A stretch of DNA of 64,000 nt from Deltaproteobacteria bacterium IMCC39524 (GTDB lineage Bacteria > Desulfobacterota > Desulfuromonadia > Desulfuromonadales > BM103): positions 62,001 through 126,000 of the forward strand of contig JARUHJ010000005.1 of assembly GCA_029667085.1 (NCBI GenBank), written 5' to 3'. The notes below the pieces were generated by a model, which was given only the letters and a program-made list of their open reading frames with translations, had not been told where the DNA came from and made no database searches. This document shows positions 1 through 6,807 of this stretch, in pieces. The stretch's first letter is position 1, and each line of letters starts with the position of its first letter. Made by a program: the position numbers and the translations under genes.

Positions 1-719
1 CGCGAGAGAGCATAGATAATGCCGGCTTCCTGCTGATGGTCTGCAAGAAACTCTAACAGCTGATCAAAAGGTTTCTTCTTTTCGACCACCGTGTAACGGA
101 TATTCGGCCGATCAAAACCGCTGATAAAACACTGCGCATGCACTAGGCCCAGTCGCTGCAAGACATCCTTGCGGGTTTGCGGATCAGCCGTCGCGGTCAG
201 ACCGATCATCGGCACTTCGGGGAAGTGTTTGCGCAATTGACCCAGCTGAACATATTCAGGCCGGAAATCGTGCCCCCACTGGGAGACACAGTGGGCTTCA
301 TCAATGGCAAAGAGAGCGACTGTCATACTTCTGAGCCGATCGAGGAAACCGTCACTGAGAAGGCGCTCCGGTGCCACGTAAAGCAGATCAAGCTCTCCGG
401 CGTGCAGCTGAGCCAGCACCTGGCGCGACTCTTCCGCCTTGAGTGAAGAGTTGTAAAAGGCGGCACGCACACCGTTGGCAACCAGGGCGTCAACCTGGTC
501 TTTCATCAAAGAAATCAGGGGAGAGACGACAATGGCGACGCCATCGCGATGCAGGGCAGGAATCTGGTAGCAGAGTGACTTGCCGCCACCGGTCGGCATC
601 AGGACAAAAGCATCCTGACCGGCGATCAGAGCTTCGACAATCTCGCCCTGCTGGGGCCGGAATTCACTGTAGCCGAAGACCTCGTGCAGGGTCTGGCCAG
701 AACTTACTTGAGATGACAT
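1..719 (-). CDS. recQ: ATP-dependent DNA helicase RecQ, N-terminal part (runs off the left edge)
   Basis: The minus strand is open from an ATG at 719 to the window edge, giving the first 239 residues. The RecQ helicase core is plain: motif 0 (FGYSEFRPQQ, residues 15-24), Walker A (PTGGGKS, 42-48), DEAH box (140-143) followed by the aromatic-rich loop (SQWGHDFRPEY, 146-156), and motif III TATA (175-178). RecQ is a 3'-5' superfamily 2 DNA helicase that acts in recombination and replication-fork repair. The second helicase lobe, zinc-binding, RQC and HRDC regions would lie to the left of the window. Long open frames on the opposite strand here are antisense shadows. Confidence 0.95.
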   Translation of the reverse strand, partial: MSSQVSSGQTLHEVFGYSEFRPQQGEIVEALIAGQDAFVLMPTGGGKSLCYQIPALHRDGVAIVVSPLISLMKDQVDALVANGVRAAFYNSSLKAEESRQVLAQLHAGELDLLYVAPERLLSDGFLDRLRSMTVALFAIDEAHCVSQWGHDFRPEYVQLGQLRKHFPEVPMIGLTATADPQTRKDVLQRLGLVHAQCFISGFDRPNIRYTVVEKKKPFDQLLEFLADHQQEAGIIYALS

Positions 720-1140
720 GGGAAGTAGAGCCTCGCGAAATGATGCGGTGTCTGCACACCGATAACATAACAATAAATATAATGAATCGTTACAATACCG
801 CCATGTTCATTGTGGATCAAGGGACTTCTCTTGTCATGGTCCAAAGACATCTCCGCCTGGAAGAACCCACCGAACCAGCCAAAGACAAAATAGATGTGTT
901 TTTTTTGCTTCGTTGAGGAGACAGCCAGGGACTGCGAACAGAAGGACAGAAACGGGAGTAAAGTAACAGCACTGTAGACCAGAAAAGGGTATTGAAGATA
1001 TTTTTAAAGCTTGCGCCCCAACGCCAGCGGGCCAAGTTCATAATGTCATTGCCCATATCAAGAAGTTCAACAAGAAGAGCAAGGAAGAGGACTACAAGCC
1101 ATGGTGCAAGAGACCCAAGGGACTTATGATGATGCTCTTA
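720..1140. other. Non-coding stretch upstream of recQ
   Basis: No convincing gene. A short hairpin (CGGTGT/ACACCG) lies at 746-761 in the recQ leader. A plus-strand frame with protein-like composition (about 967-1150, containing KKFNKKSKEEDYKPW) has no usable start codon and may be a decayed gene end. AT content is higher than in the flanking genes. Confidence 0.4.
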
Positions 1141-1428
1141 CTAATTGATAAACTTAAGGTCCTTTATCTTTGCAGCAATCCCGTATTTCCTGTTATGCGG
1201 TTCAACACGCACAACCTCCCCCAGACAACTCAACCGGATTGGCGCTCCCGGTAAGGTGTAATCGAAAGACAGTGAAAATTGCAGTATCTTCCCCTTAGCA
1301 AAGAGACCCTCAGACAAGAAATAAATACCTGCCCGGCTGACATCGCGAGTGACCAACTCCTCCTGACCGATGTGAAGTGGAATTTCAACATGGACGCGCT
1401 CTGCAACCCTTTTTTCATCAGGACCCAT
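1141..1428 (-). CDS. PilZ domain protein (c-di-GMP receptor)
   Basis: A 95-residue protein made almost entirely of one PilZ domain. The two c-di-GMP-binding signatures are visible: RVAER (RxxxR, residues 7-11) and DVSRAG (DxSxxG, 29-34), followed by alternating beta-strand patterns. PilZ proteins bind cyclic di-GMP and pass the signal to motility, polysaccharide or transcription machinery; the target cannot be inferred here because the gene stands alone. The ATG at 1428 is preferred to a GTG three codons upstream because a GAGG sits about 8 bases before it and would abut the GTG. Confidence 0.85.
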   Translation of the reverse strand: MGPDEKRVAERVHVEIPLHIGQEELVTRDVSRAGIYFLSEGLFAKGKILQFSLSFDYTLPGAPIRLSCLGEVVRVEPHNRKYGIAAKIKDLKFIN

Positions 1429-1675
1429 AGTCTTCACCTCATGGTGAGTTATGACAGATAAAAATGCAGACCTTGAAACTTGTCTATTTAATAAGTGTAA
1501 GGACCAGACGACTTACATATGGATTTGCTTCATTCCTATTGAAAAACCCAATTGGCCGCTTTAAACAAGACGACTATTTACGACGCGACAACAAGACTCT
1601 CTTTATCTCTACAATATGCAGAGAGGGGTCTCTCCACAAGTCAAAGATGTTACCTGACCAACAGGCTCTAATCCT

Positions 1676-1885
1676 TCAACTCCAACGCCTTTCTTTTCCG
1701 CGGAGTTGACCGTGGTCCATGCCACGGATAGAATCACTGCCGACGACGACCCAACCCTCTTTACGTTTAAACTCAATGGTTTTATGGGTCTCAATCAGGG
1801 TATTGAGCAACGGTGAAGGGATCTTGTCAACGTGGCCGTCAGCATACCGAACCGGAATCAACTTTCTGAGCCTGAAAACTCCCAT
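1676..1885 (-). CDS. Small conserved protein of the GSU3473 type (copy 1)
   Basis: A 69-residue protein with a strong ribosome binding site (GGGAGG, 7 bases before the ATG). It shares a pattern with the product at 20441-20632: a short strand followed by a D/Y-rich turn (VRYADGHVD), LLNTLIET, then I-x-F-x-R/K-x-x-G-W-V-V-V-G-D/S-x-I/V-R, and a basic tail ending in G-x-E-R-R. From memory this matches small proteins annotated as GSU3473 family in Geobacter. No function is known and no catalytic residues are evident. The two copies in one window point to a paralogous family. Confidence 0.65.
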   Translation of the reverse strand: MGVFRLRKLIPVRYADGHVDKIPSPLLNTLIETHKTIEFKRKEGWVVVGSDSIRGMDHGQLRGKERRWS

Positions 1886-2305
1886 ATATTGCCTCCCGTT
1901 AACTTGCTCACGCCAGTTTACATGGAAACATATGCGATGAATTTTACAATCGACAGCTCAAGAAATCATTCTTTTGCCCCCAATATTGTCAAGCTTTAGT
2001 TTGCTTGAGCCTACCCCTTCAGGAGCAAAAAACCTGCTTCAAAAAAATACGGATGGGTTTCATTAATTCGTGTGAGGACAAAGCTCTCTTGTGTTAGTTC
2101 CAGACGGTTCAAAGAGAGAGAAAGTCTATCGGCTTGCTTTTGGAGGGGCAGTCTAAAAAGCCTTAGGTCATCTGAATACGAGTTGCGAAGGGATTAAGAC
2201 TAAATGACTGCAGTAGCGATAAGGCTTTTCTGTCAGTCGTGACTTATGAGAAACAAGAAGGGCCCGACCATACCTGGGGAGCCCTGTTTTTTTTCAAGGT
2301 TAAAC
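1886..2305. other. Intergenic region, nothing recognised
   Basis: About 420 bases without a credible reading frame, RNA gene or terminator. It is AT-rich and lies between the minus-strand small gene at 1676 and the 3' end of the minus-strand membrane-protein gene at 2306. Confidence 0.4.
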
Positions 2306-2614
2306 CTACATTTCTCTGTTTCTTGATCTGGTCACTGAATGAAAAACTACAATTTGTGAGAGAACTAAAGCACTAGCAAGTGCGGTTATAAAAATCGTGA
2401 CATGATCTTCAAAAAAGTGACTGTATAATATCACAAAACCAAAGCAAAACATTGCAAGACACAGAGGATAAGATCCTCTCAGTATTTGGCTATCTATTTT
2501 ATATTTTCTTTTGTAATAAAACTTTTCACCACTAAAAAGGCCAAGGAGTGTTCCGTAAATAAAACTTACTGAAACTGTCACAAAGCATACAATTTTTCCC
2601 AAAACTTCAATCAT
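2306..2614 (-). CDS. Hypothetical membrane protein with three predicted helices
   Basis: A 102-residue protein of unknown function. Hydrophobic stretches at about residues 6-28, 50-66 and 72-92 suggest three membrane helices, with a basic loop (YYKRKYK) between the first two and a basic C-terminus. The ATG at 2614 is chosen because AAGGG lies 8 bases upstream; a TTG three codons earlier would overlap that site. The region is AT-rich compared with the housekeeping genes, which may indicate a recently acquired or weakly constrained gene. It has no operon partner. Confidence 0.55.
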   Translation of the reverse strand: MIEVLGKIVCFVTVSVSFIYGTLLGLFSGEKFYYKRKYKIDSQILRGSYPLCLAMFCFGFVILYSHFFEDHVTIFITALASALVLSQIVVFHSVTRSRNREM

Positions 2615-3259
2615 TTTATCCAACCCTTACAAAAGCATTACACAGAGCCATGAGTTTCAGCTTACCTGAAAAATAGAAAATGGCTACTCGAAGTAGAGCC
2701 AGATGGTCATCATTTTGTCGCCTTAAATGTCTCTCAAAAACACGCCCGCTTTCGGCTCAGAAGTCGTGAAATTTGTGAATAACGTAAAGTAGTCGCTGAT
2801 TTTGATTCTCCTCACTTCGAAAATAGTTACAAGGAGCGCCCTTCCCAGGGGCGCTCTTCATTTTTGCCCGTTGGTTCCATTCCGGGCCGGAGTTTCCTTC
2901 AAAGTGACAATTTGAGTGTTCAGGAATGTGCCGTTGGTAAGTTTCGTTGAGGGGTGTTGATTCCGAGGCAGGGCCTTTAAGGAGCGTCAGCTTCTGAGCT
3001 GTTAATGGAGGGGACAGCTTCACCTGAATTTAAACCCTTGCCCTTGCTTTTCCAATTGGGGGTGTTTAAATAACCTCAAGAGTGTCTATGAGGTTTTTAC
3101 TCTACAATATTCTTTATGCCATTGCACCATGGCTGCACAAACAGAAAGTTATTCTCGTAAGAATCTCAAATGTATCAGGCACTTACTTCGCAACACGGAA
3201 CCGGATCGAGTCGGTCTGGCTGAGGTTGATTCGTTAATACCTACCCTAAGGAGAAACAA
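2615..3259. other. Long intergenic region with one terminator-like hairpin
   Basis: About 645 bases with no convincing gene. It holds the hairpin at 2834-2865. A minus-strand frame at 2757-3023 spans that hairpin, lacks a good ribosome binding site and has low-complexity composition, so it is not called. Confidence 0.4.
2834..2865 (+). terminator. Rho-independent terminator-like hairpin
   Basis: Arms GAGCGCCC (2834-2841) and GGGCGCTC (2849-2856) with a 7-base loop, then TTCATTTTT. No plus-strand gene precedes it within the window, so its transcript is unknown. The sequence AAGGAGCG-CCTTCCC recurs in the hairpin at 3746-3776. Confidence 0.55.
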
Positions 3260-3697
3260 ATGCTTAAGCGGATTAATTATATAAGCAGTTTTGTACAGGA
3301 TATGTCTGACGACGAAATTGAGGAACTGGCAAGGCAGGCAGCAAAGAAAAATGCGGAAAATGACATAACCGGGGTCTTGATGGCAAAAGGAGGGGTGTTT
3401 TTTCAGATCATAGAAGGCCCGGAAGAGAATATTGACAGGCTTTTTACAACTATTCTGAAGGACCCCCGTCATGAAAAGATAATCACTCTTGGAATCCAAA
3501 TCGGAGACTTACAAAGGTTATTTCTGGGCTGGAACATGAAGGCAATTAATCTGGATACGACCTTATCAGAGAGACTTCAGCCGGTGAGAGCGATTATAGA
3601 TGCAGTTCACGCACAGTCGGCAATTATTGAGACCCTGACCGAGGCTCTGGCAGCATCAGCCTGGGCGGAACTTCTGGATCTCACGACTAAGGAGTAG
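3260..3697 (+). CDS. BLUF-domain blue-light photoreceptor (FAD-binding)
   Basis: A 145-residue protein with a BLUF domain over residues 1-98 and a short helical C-terminal extension (99-145). The residues that define BLUF photochemistry in PixD/AppA are all in place: Tyr7, Asn31 (in NAENDITG), Gln49 (in FFQIIEGP) and Trp91 (in GWNM). The family binds FAD non-covalently, and blue light rearranges the Tyr-Gln hydrogen-bond network. With no fused output domain it is a PixD-like short BLUF protein that must act through a partner; no obvious partner is adjacent. AAGGAG lies 8 bases before the ATG. The gene is monocistronic and followed by terminator-like hairpins. Confidence 0.9.
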   Translation: MLKRINYISSFVQDMSDDEIEELARQAAKKNAENDITGVLMAKGGVFFQIIEGPEENIDRLFTTILKDPRHEKIITLGIQIGDLQRLFLGWNMKAINLDTTLSERLQPVRAIIDAVHAQSAIIETLTEALAASAWAELLDLTTKE

Positions 3698-3745
3698 AGT
3701 GCAGGGTGTCGCTGGGTTGAACCCAGGCCTCCCGACCAGTGCTCA

Positions 3746-3776
3746 CAAGGAGCGGCCTTCCCGACACCGCTCCTTG
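3746..3776 (+). terminator. Hairpin downstream of the BLUF gene
   Basis: Arms CAAGGAGCGG (3746-3755) and CCGCTCCTTG (3767-3776), 11-base loop, followed by a weak T-rich stretch. It lies about 50 bases after the BLUF stop codon and is the likely terminator of that gene. It overlaps a second possible fold (GGTGTCG/CGACACC). Confidence 0.5.
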
Positions 3777-3854
3777 TCTTGTAGATCCTCTTGTCTTGAA
3801 TCAACGGGTTAAATTGCCACGAAGTGATTTTTTTGCGAACCCTGACATATAGAA

Positions 3855-3890
3855 AAACGCCCCAGAGTTTCCTGGGGCGTTTTATGTTTA
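3855..3890 (+). terminator. Rho-independent terminator
   Basis: Arms AAACGCCCCAG (3855-3865) and CTGGGGCGTTT (3872-3882) with a 6-base loop, followed by TTATGTTTA. Poly-A before and poly-T after the stem make it potentially bidirectional. No gene lies between it and the preceding hairpin. Confidence 0.6.
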
Positions 3891-4403
3891 CTTTCTTTCT
3901 GCAAGAGTTCCCGTCGAGGGAACCTTTGATGGATCACGAGACCTCAGCAATCCAAATATTTCTGTTTTTCAGTTTGATGTGGTTTTCCCTAAGCGGTCAG
4001 GCGGATCAGAGACTGGCATAAAATCTTCCTCCTTTTCCTTTGAGACCTCTTTTCCTATTGAGGTACATCCACTATAGCACAAAAGCACATCTGAGGTTCA
4101 ACAGGAAAGGCCACCAAGGATCAAACCCTGGTGGCCATTGTTTTGTGTATTAAAGAGCTTGAGCCAGGCTGGGAAAAGTGGCCACCAATCTGAGAGGCTC
4201 AAGGAGTTGCCCATTGGGAGGGATTTTAAAACGCCACTCAAGGGGCTAAGATAAATTTGGGCCGTGACTAAAAAGTGACTACAATTTAGATTGGAAACCT
4301 TTTTGAAATCTCACATTATTTGGCTCAGCCCGGCAAACTGCCTAAAAAAACAACCTTTTTTCACAAACAACAAAAACAATTTTGGTTTGAGTGAACGCCA
4401 GTG
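3891..4403. other. Non-coding region 3' of aroC, with a strong hairpin at 4109-4136
   Basis: No gene is supported. The hairpin GGCCACCA (4109-4116)/TGGTGGCC (4129-4136) is followed by ATTGTTTTGTG and can act as a terminator. A stretch at about 4170-4280 with GTGGCCACCA and GGGATTTTAAAACGCCACT resembles, from memory, the terminal repeats of IS21-like elements; it could be a decayed insertion-sequence end, but no transposase remnant was found. Confidence 0.35.
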
Positions 4404-5486
4404 CTACGCGGTTCTCATTTTTTGCCTCATACCTAGGTCCAGAAGAACCAGGGCCGCCATCGATTCGACAATCGGCACGGCACGTGGCACAACGCAGGGG
4501 TCATGTCGACCCTTGGCTTCCAATGTTACCGGATTGCCATCAAAATCAACTGTTTGCTGGGACACTCCGATCGTTGCGACCGGTTTGAAAGCCACCCGAA
4601 AAAGCACTGGCTCACCGCTGGAGATTCCGCCCAACATACCACCGGCGTTATTGGTTACGGTGCCTAAGCGATTTCCCTTCTTTACAAAAGGATCGTTGTG
4701 CTGCGAGCCGCGCAGGCAAGTGCCGGCAAAACCGGAACCGACCTCAAAACCTTTGGTGGCAGGAAGCGACAGCATGGCGTGAGCGAGCATAGCATCCAGT
4801 TTGTCAAAGACCGGCTCTCCCCAGCCAGCGGGAACGTTGCGACAGACACAGCTGACCACGCCGCCGATCGAATCCTTGGCATCACGAATCTCCCGCACCT
4901 TGTTTTCCATTCGTTCGGCGGCAGGGGTATCGGGACAACGGATTAGGTTGCGATCGACCTGCTCGCGGTTAATCGTTAAAGGATCGACCTCACCGGCTTG
5001 CTCCTCTCCCACGGCGCTAACCCAGGCGACGATCTCTATGCCATATTCTTCACGTAAGATCTTTTCGGCAATCGCTCCGGAGGCGACACGGCCAATCGTC
5101 TCGCGGGCACTTGAACGGCCACCCCCGCTACTGGCGCGGGTGCCATACTTGGCCTGGTAGGTAAAGTCTGCATGGGAAGGGCGAGGCACAGCATCCATTT
5201 CACCATAATCGCCAGGACGCTGATCCTTATTACGCACCAGCAAACCGATCGAGGTTCCGAGTGTTTGGCCATTTTCCACCCCGGAAAGAATGGTCACCTG
5301 GTCAGCTTCTTCCCTGGGTGTGGTGAGATCACTCTGCCCGGGACGCCGACGATCAAGTTGCGGCTGAATATCAGCTTCACACAGCTCAAGACTAGCAGGG
5401 CAGCCATCAACGATCGCGCCGACGCCGACGCCGTGAGACTCACCAAAAGTACTAACACGAAACAAAGTACCGAAAGAACTGGACAT
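4404..5486 (-). CDS. aroC: Chorismate synthase
   Basis: A full-length 360-residue chorismate synthase. It converts 5-enolpyruvylshikimate 3-phosphate to chorismate, the last shared step of aromatic amino acid synthesis, and needs reduced FMN. Visible family motifs include GESHG (15-19), RRRPGQS near residue 46, the [12 protein letters not shown] stretch around 120-131, and the [12 protein letters not shown] region near 280-290. GGGAG lies 7 bases before the second of two consecutive ATGs, so the second (5486) is taken as start; the first (5489) would be too close. It stands alone on the minus strand, divergent from the MetF-type gene, with the non-coding 5490-5652 as shared promoter region. 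Confidence 0.96.
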   Translation of the reverse strand: MSSSFGTLFRVSTFGESHGVGVGAIVDGCPASLELCEADIQPQLDRRRPGQSDLTTPREEADQVTILSGVENGQTLGTSIGLLVRNKDQRPGDYGEMDAVPRPSHADFTYQAKYGTRASSGGGRSSARETIGRVASGAIAEKILREEYGIEIVAWVSAVGEEQAGEVDPLTINREQVDRNLIRCPDTPAAERMENKVREIRDAKDSIGGVVSCVCRNVPAGWGEPVFDKLDAMLAHAMLSLPATKGFEVGSGFAGTCLRGSQHNDPFVKKGNRLGTVTNNAGGMLGGISSGEPVLFRVAFKPVATIGVSQQTVDFDGNPVTLEAKGRHDPCVVPRAVPIVESMAALVLLDLGMRQKMRTA

Positions 5487-5652
5487 CATTGATCTCCCAA
5501 AAGAATTTTCGTAATATTTTTACTGTGGAAACTATTATAAACAATTCGACGCTTCAGGGAAGCCTGTAAGCTTTTATTGTGTAATTTAACAAAGCATGTT
5601 TACAATAATACTCGTATTTCATATCTAACTAATATTTAAAGAGGACAGCCCT

Positions 5653-6393
5653 TTGCAAAAAATATCCATAGAACTGGTACCGCGTGATCACGAAACGTTA
5701 AAGCAGGAAATGCAGTTGGTGCAGAATAATTTCCCGAACATCGATATCATCAACATTCCTGATCTGCTGAAATTCCCCTTAAGAAGCTGGGATGCCTGCA
5801 TCCAGGCCAAAGAGTTTTTTGCGCACACCATCCCTCACCTGCGTGCCATCGATTTCGACTTAAGCAAACCGTTTCCCCTGGTGGAGAAATTCAGGGCAAA
5901 TGGCATCGACAGTGTTCTCGTAATTGCCGGAGACCAACCGCAGGACATGTCGCGCCGGGTCTTTCGAACCACGTCCGTCGAATTGATCCGTGCGCTCAAA
6001 GCACAGATGCCCGAGCTGAAAGTCTATGCTGGCATCGACCCCTACCGGTCAGGAATCAAGACCGAACTTGATTATGTAAAACGCAAGCTCGACGCCGGAG
6101 CCGAGGGCTTTTTCACTCAACCCTTCTTCGACTTGCGCTTGATGGAAATCTACCACGACCTGCTATCTGGAGTAGAAACCTATTGGGGAATCAGCCCGGT
6201 CATGAGCGTGCGCAGCAAGGATTACTGGGACAACCTCAACAACGCCATCTTCCCACCTGACTTTGAGCCGACGCAGGAGTGGAACCGCAACTTTGCTAAG
6301 CGAGCATTGGCCTTCTGCAAGAGCACCGACTCAAGCATCTACTTCATGCCGATCCGGGTTGATCTGGTTAAGTATCTGGAAGGGCTTATTTAA
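5653..6393 (+). CDS. metF: MetF-family methylenetetrahydrofolate reductase
   Basis: A 246-residue TIM-barrel protein of the MTHFR family, which reduces 5,10-methylene-THF to the 5-methyl-THF used by methionine synthase. It keeps the N-terminal Glu of the catalytic motif (IELVPRD, Glu7) and the VIAGDQP segment that matches the flavin/folate-binding RGD-type loop of MetF. It is shorter than E. coli MetF (about 296 residues) and somewhat divergent, so cofactor or electron donor may differ. The start is a TTG with GAGG 8 bases upstream. Its substrate link to the two MetH genes immediately downstream on the other strand supports the assignment. Confidence 0.78.
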   Translation: MQKISIELVPRDHETLKQEMQLVQNNFPNIDIINIPDLLKFPLRSWDACIQAKEFFAHTIPHLRAIDFDLSKPFPLVEKFRANGIDSVLVIAGDQPQDMSRRVFRTTSVELIRALKAQMPELKVYAGIDPYRSGIKTELDYVKRKLDAGAEGFFTQPFFDLRLMEIYHDLLSGVETYWGISPVMSVRSKDYWDNLNNAIFPPDFEPTQEWNRNFAKRALAFCKSTDSSIYFMPIRVDLVKYLEGLI

Positions 6394-6438
6394 AGCTTTA
6401 TCTGCCTTCTATTATGCTTTTGACTTTAACCTTTTCAA

Positions 6439-6597
6439 TCAATCAAGCGGATCAAAGCTATCCATCGTCGCATAACACAAAGGACAGACCCAGTTCTCCG
6501 GCAGGTCGGCAAAAGCCGTTCCCGGCGGGATGTCGTTCATCGGATCGCCCTGGTCGGGATCGTAGGTGTAACCACAGTTTGCGCAGATGTAACGCAT
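6439..6597 (-). CDS. Rubredoxin
   Basis: A 52-residue classical rubredoxin, a small cytoplasmic one-iron electron carrier. The four ligands are Cys5 and Cys8 (YICANCGY) and Cys38 and Cys41 (CPLC). The conserved core YDPDQGDPMNDIPPGTAFADLP lies between them. The internal ATG at 6597 is the right start because AGGAGG lies just upstream; the in-frame extension to 6627 adds ten non-homologous residues. In anaerobes rubredoxins feed electrons to rubrerythrin or superoxide reductase, but neither gene is in the window. Confidence 0.95.
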   Translation of the reverse strand: MRYICANCGYTYDPDQGDPMNDIPPGTAFADLPENWVCPLCYATMDSFDPLD

Positions 6598-6673
6598 GTC
6601 ATCCTCCTTTAACAAAACCCATATCAAGTTATAATTCGAAACAACCCTCTAAAGAGTTAAGCTTCTAAGTTTT

Positions 6674-6787
6674 AAAAGCTTTTACCACAGAGGCCCAGAG
6701 GACTCAGGGCAAACCCAACCCCCCTGAAGGTTTTCTCCGTGTACTCGGTGTCTCGAGTGAGCAAAGCGAGCGGTGGTAAAAAGCTTT
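6674..6787. repeat. Intergenic inverted repeat with 9-bp internal units (CAGAGG type)
   Basis: Outer arms AAAGCTTTTACCAC (6675-6688) and GTGGTAAAAAGCTTT (6773-6787) bracket imperfect 9-bp units (ACAGAGGCC, CAGAGGACT). The layout matches the repeat at 49644-49807, though the unit sequence differs. It sits between the rubredoxin gene and the 3' end of metH. Confidence 0.6.
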
Positions 6788-6807
6788 CAGCTCAAAAGAT
6801 CCAAGCC

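Noticed and set aside
817-1056. Minus-strand frame of 79 codons upstream of recQ
   Set aside because: No ribosome binding site, low-complexity Ser/Arg content, and no recognisable motif.
2757-3023. Minus-strand frame of 88 codons
   Set aside because: It reads through the hairpin at 2834-2865, lacks a ribosome binding site, and has composition unlike a folded protein.
3713-3776. tRNA-like arrangement on the minus strand (GGTGTCG/CGACACC with a GTTCAAC loop)
   Set aside because: The span is about 64 bases, too short for a tRNA; there is no anticodon arm or regular D arm, and the same bases fold better as the terminator-like hairpin at 3746-3776.
4165-4290. IS21-like element end
   Set aside because: Only a remembered resemblance of GTGGCC/GGGATTTTAAAACGCC sequence; no terminal duplication and no transposase remnant. 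Kept only as a remark in the intergenic entry.
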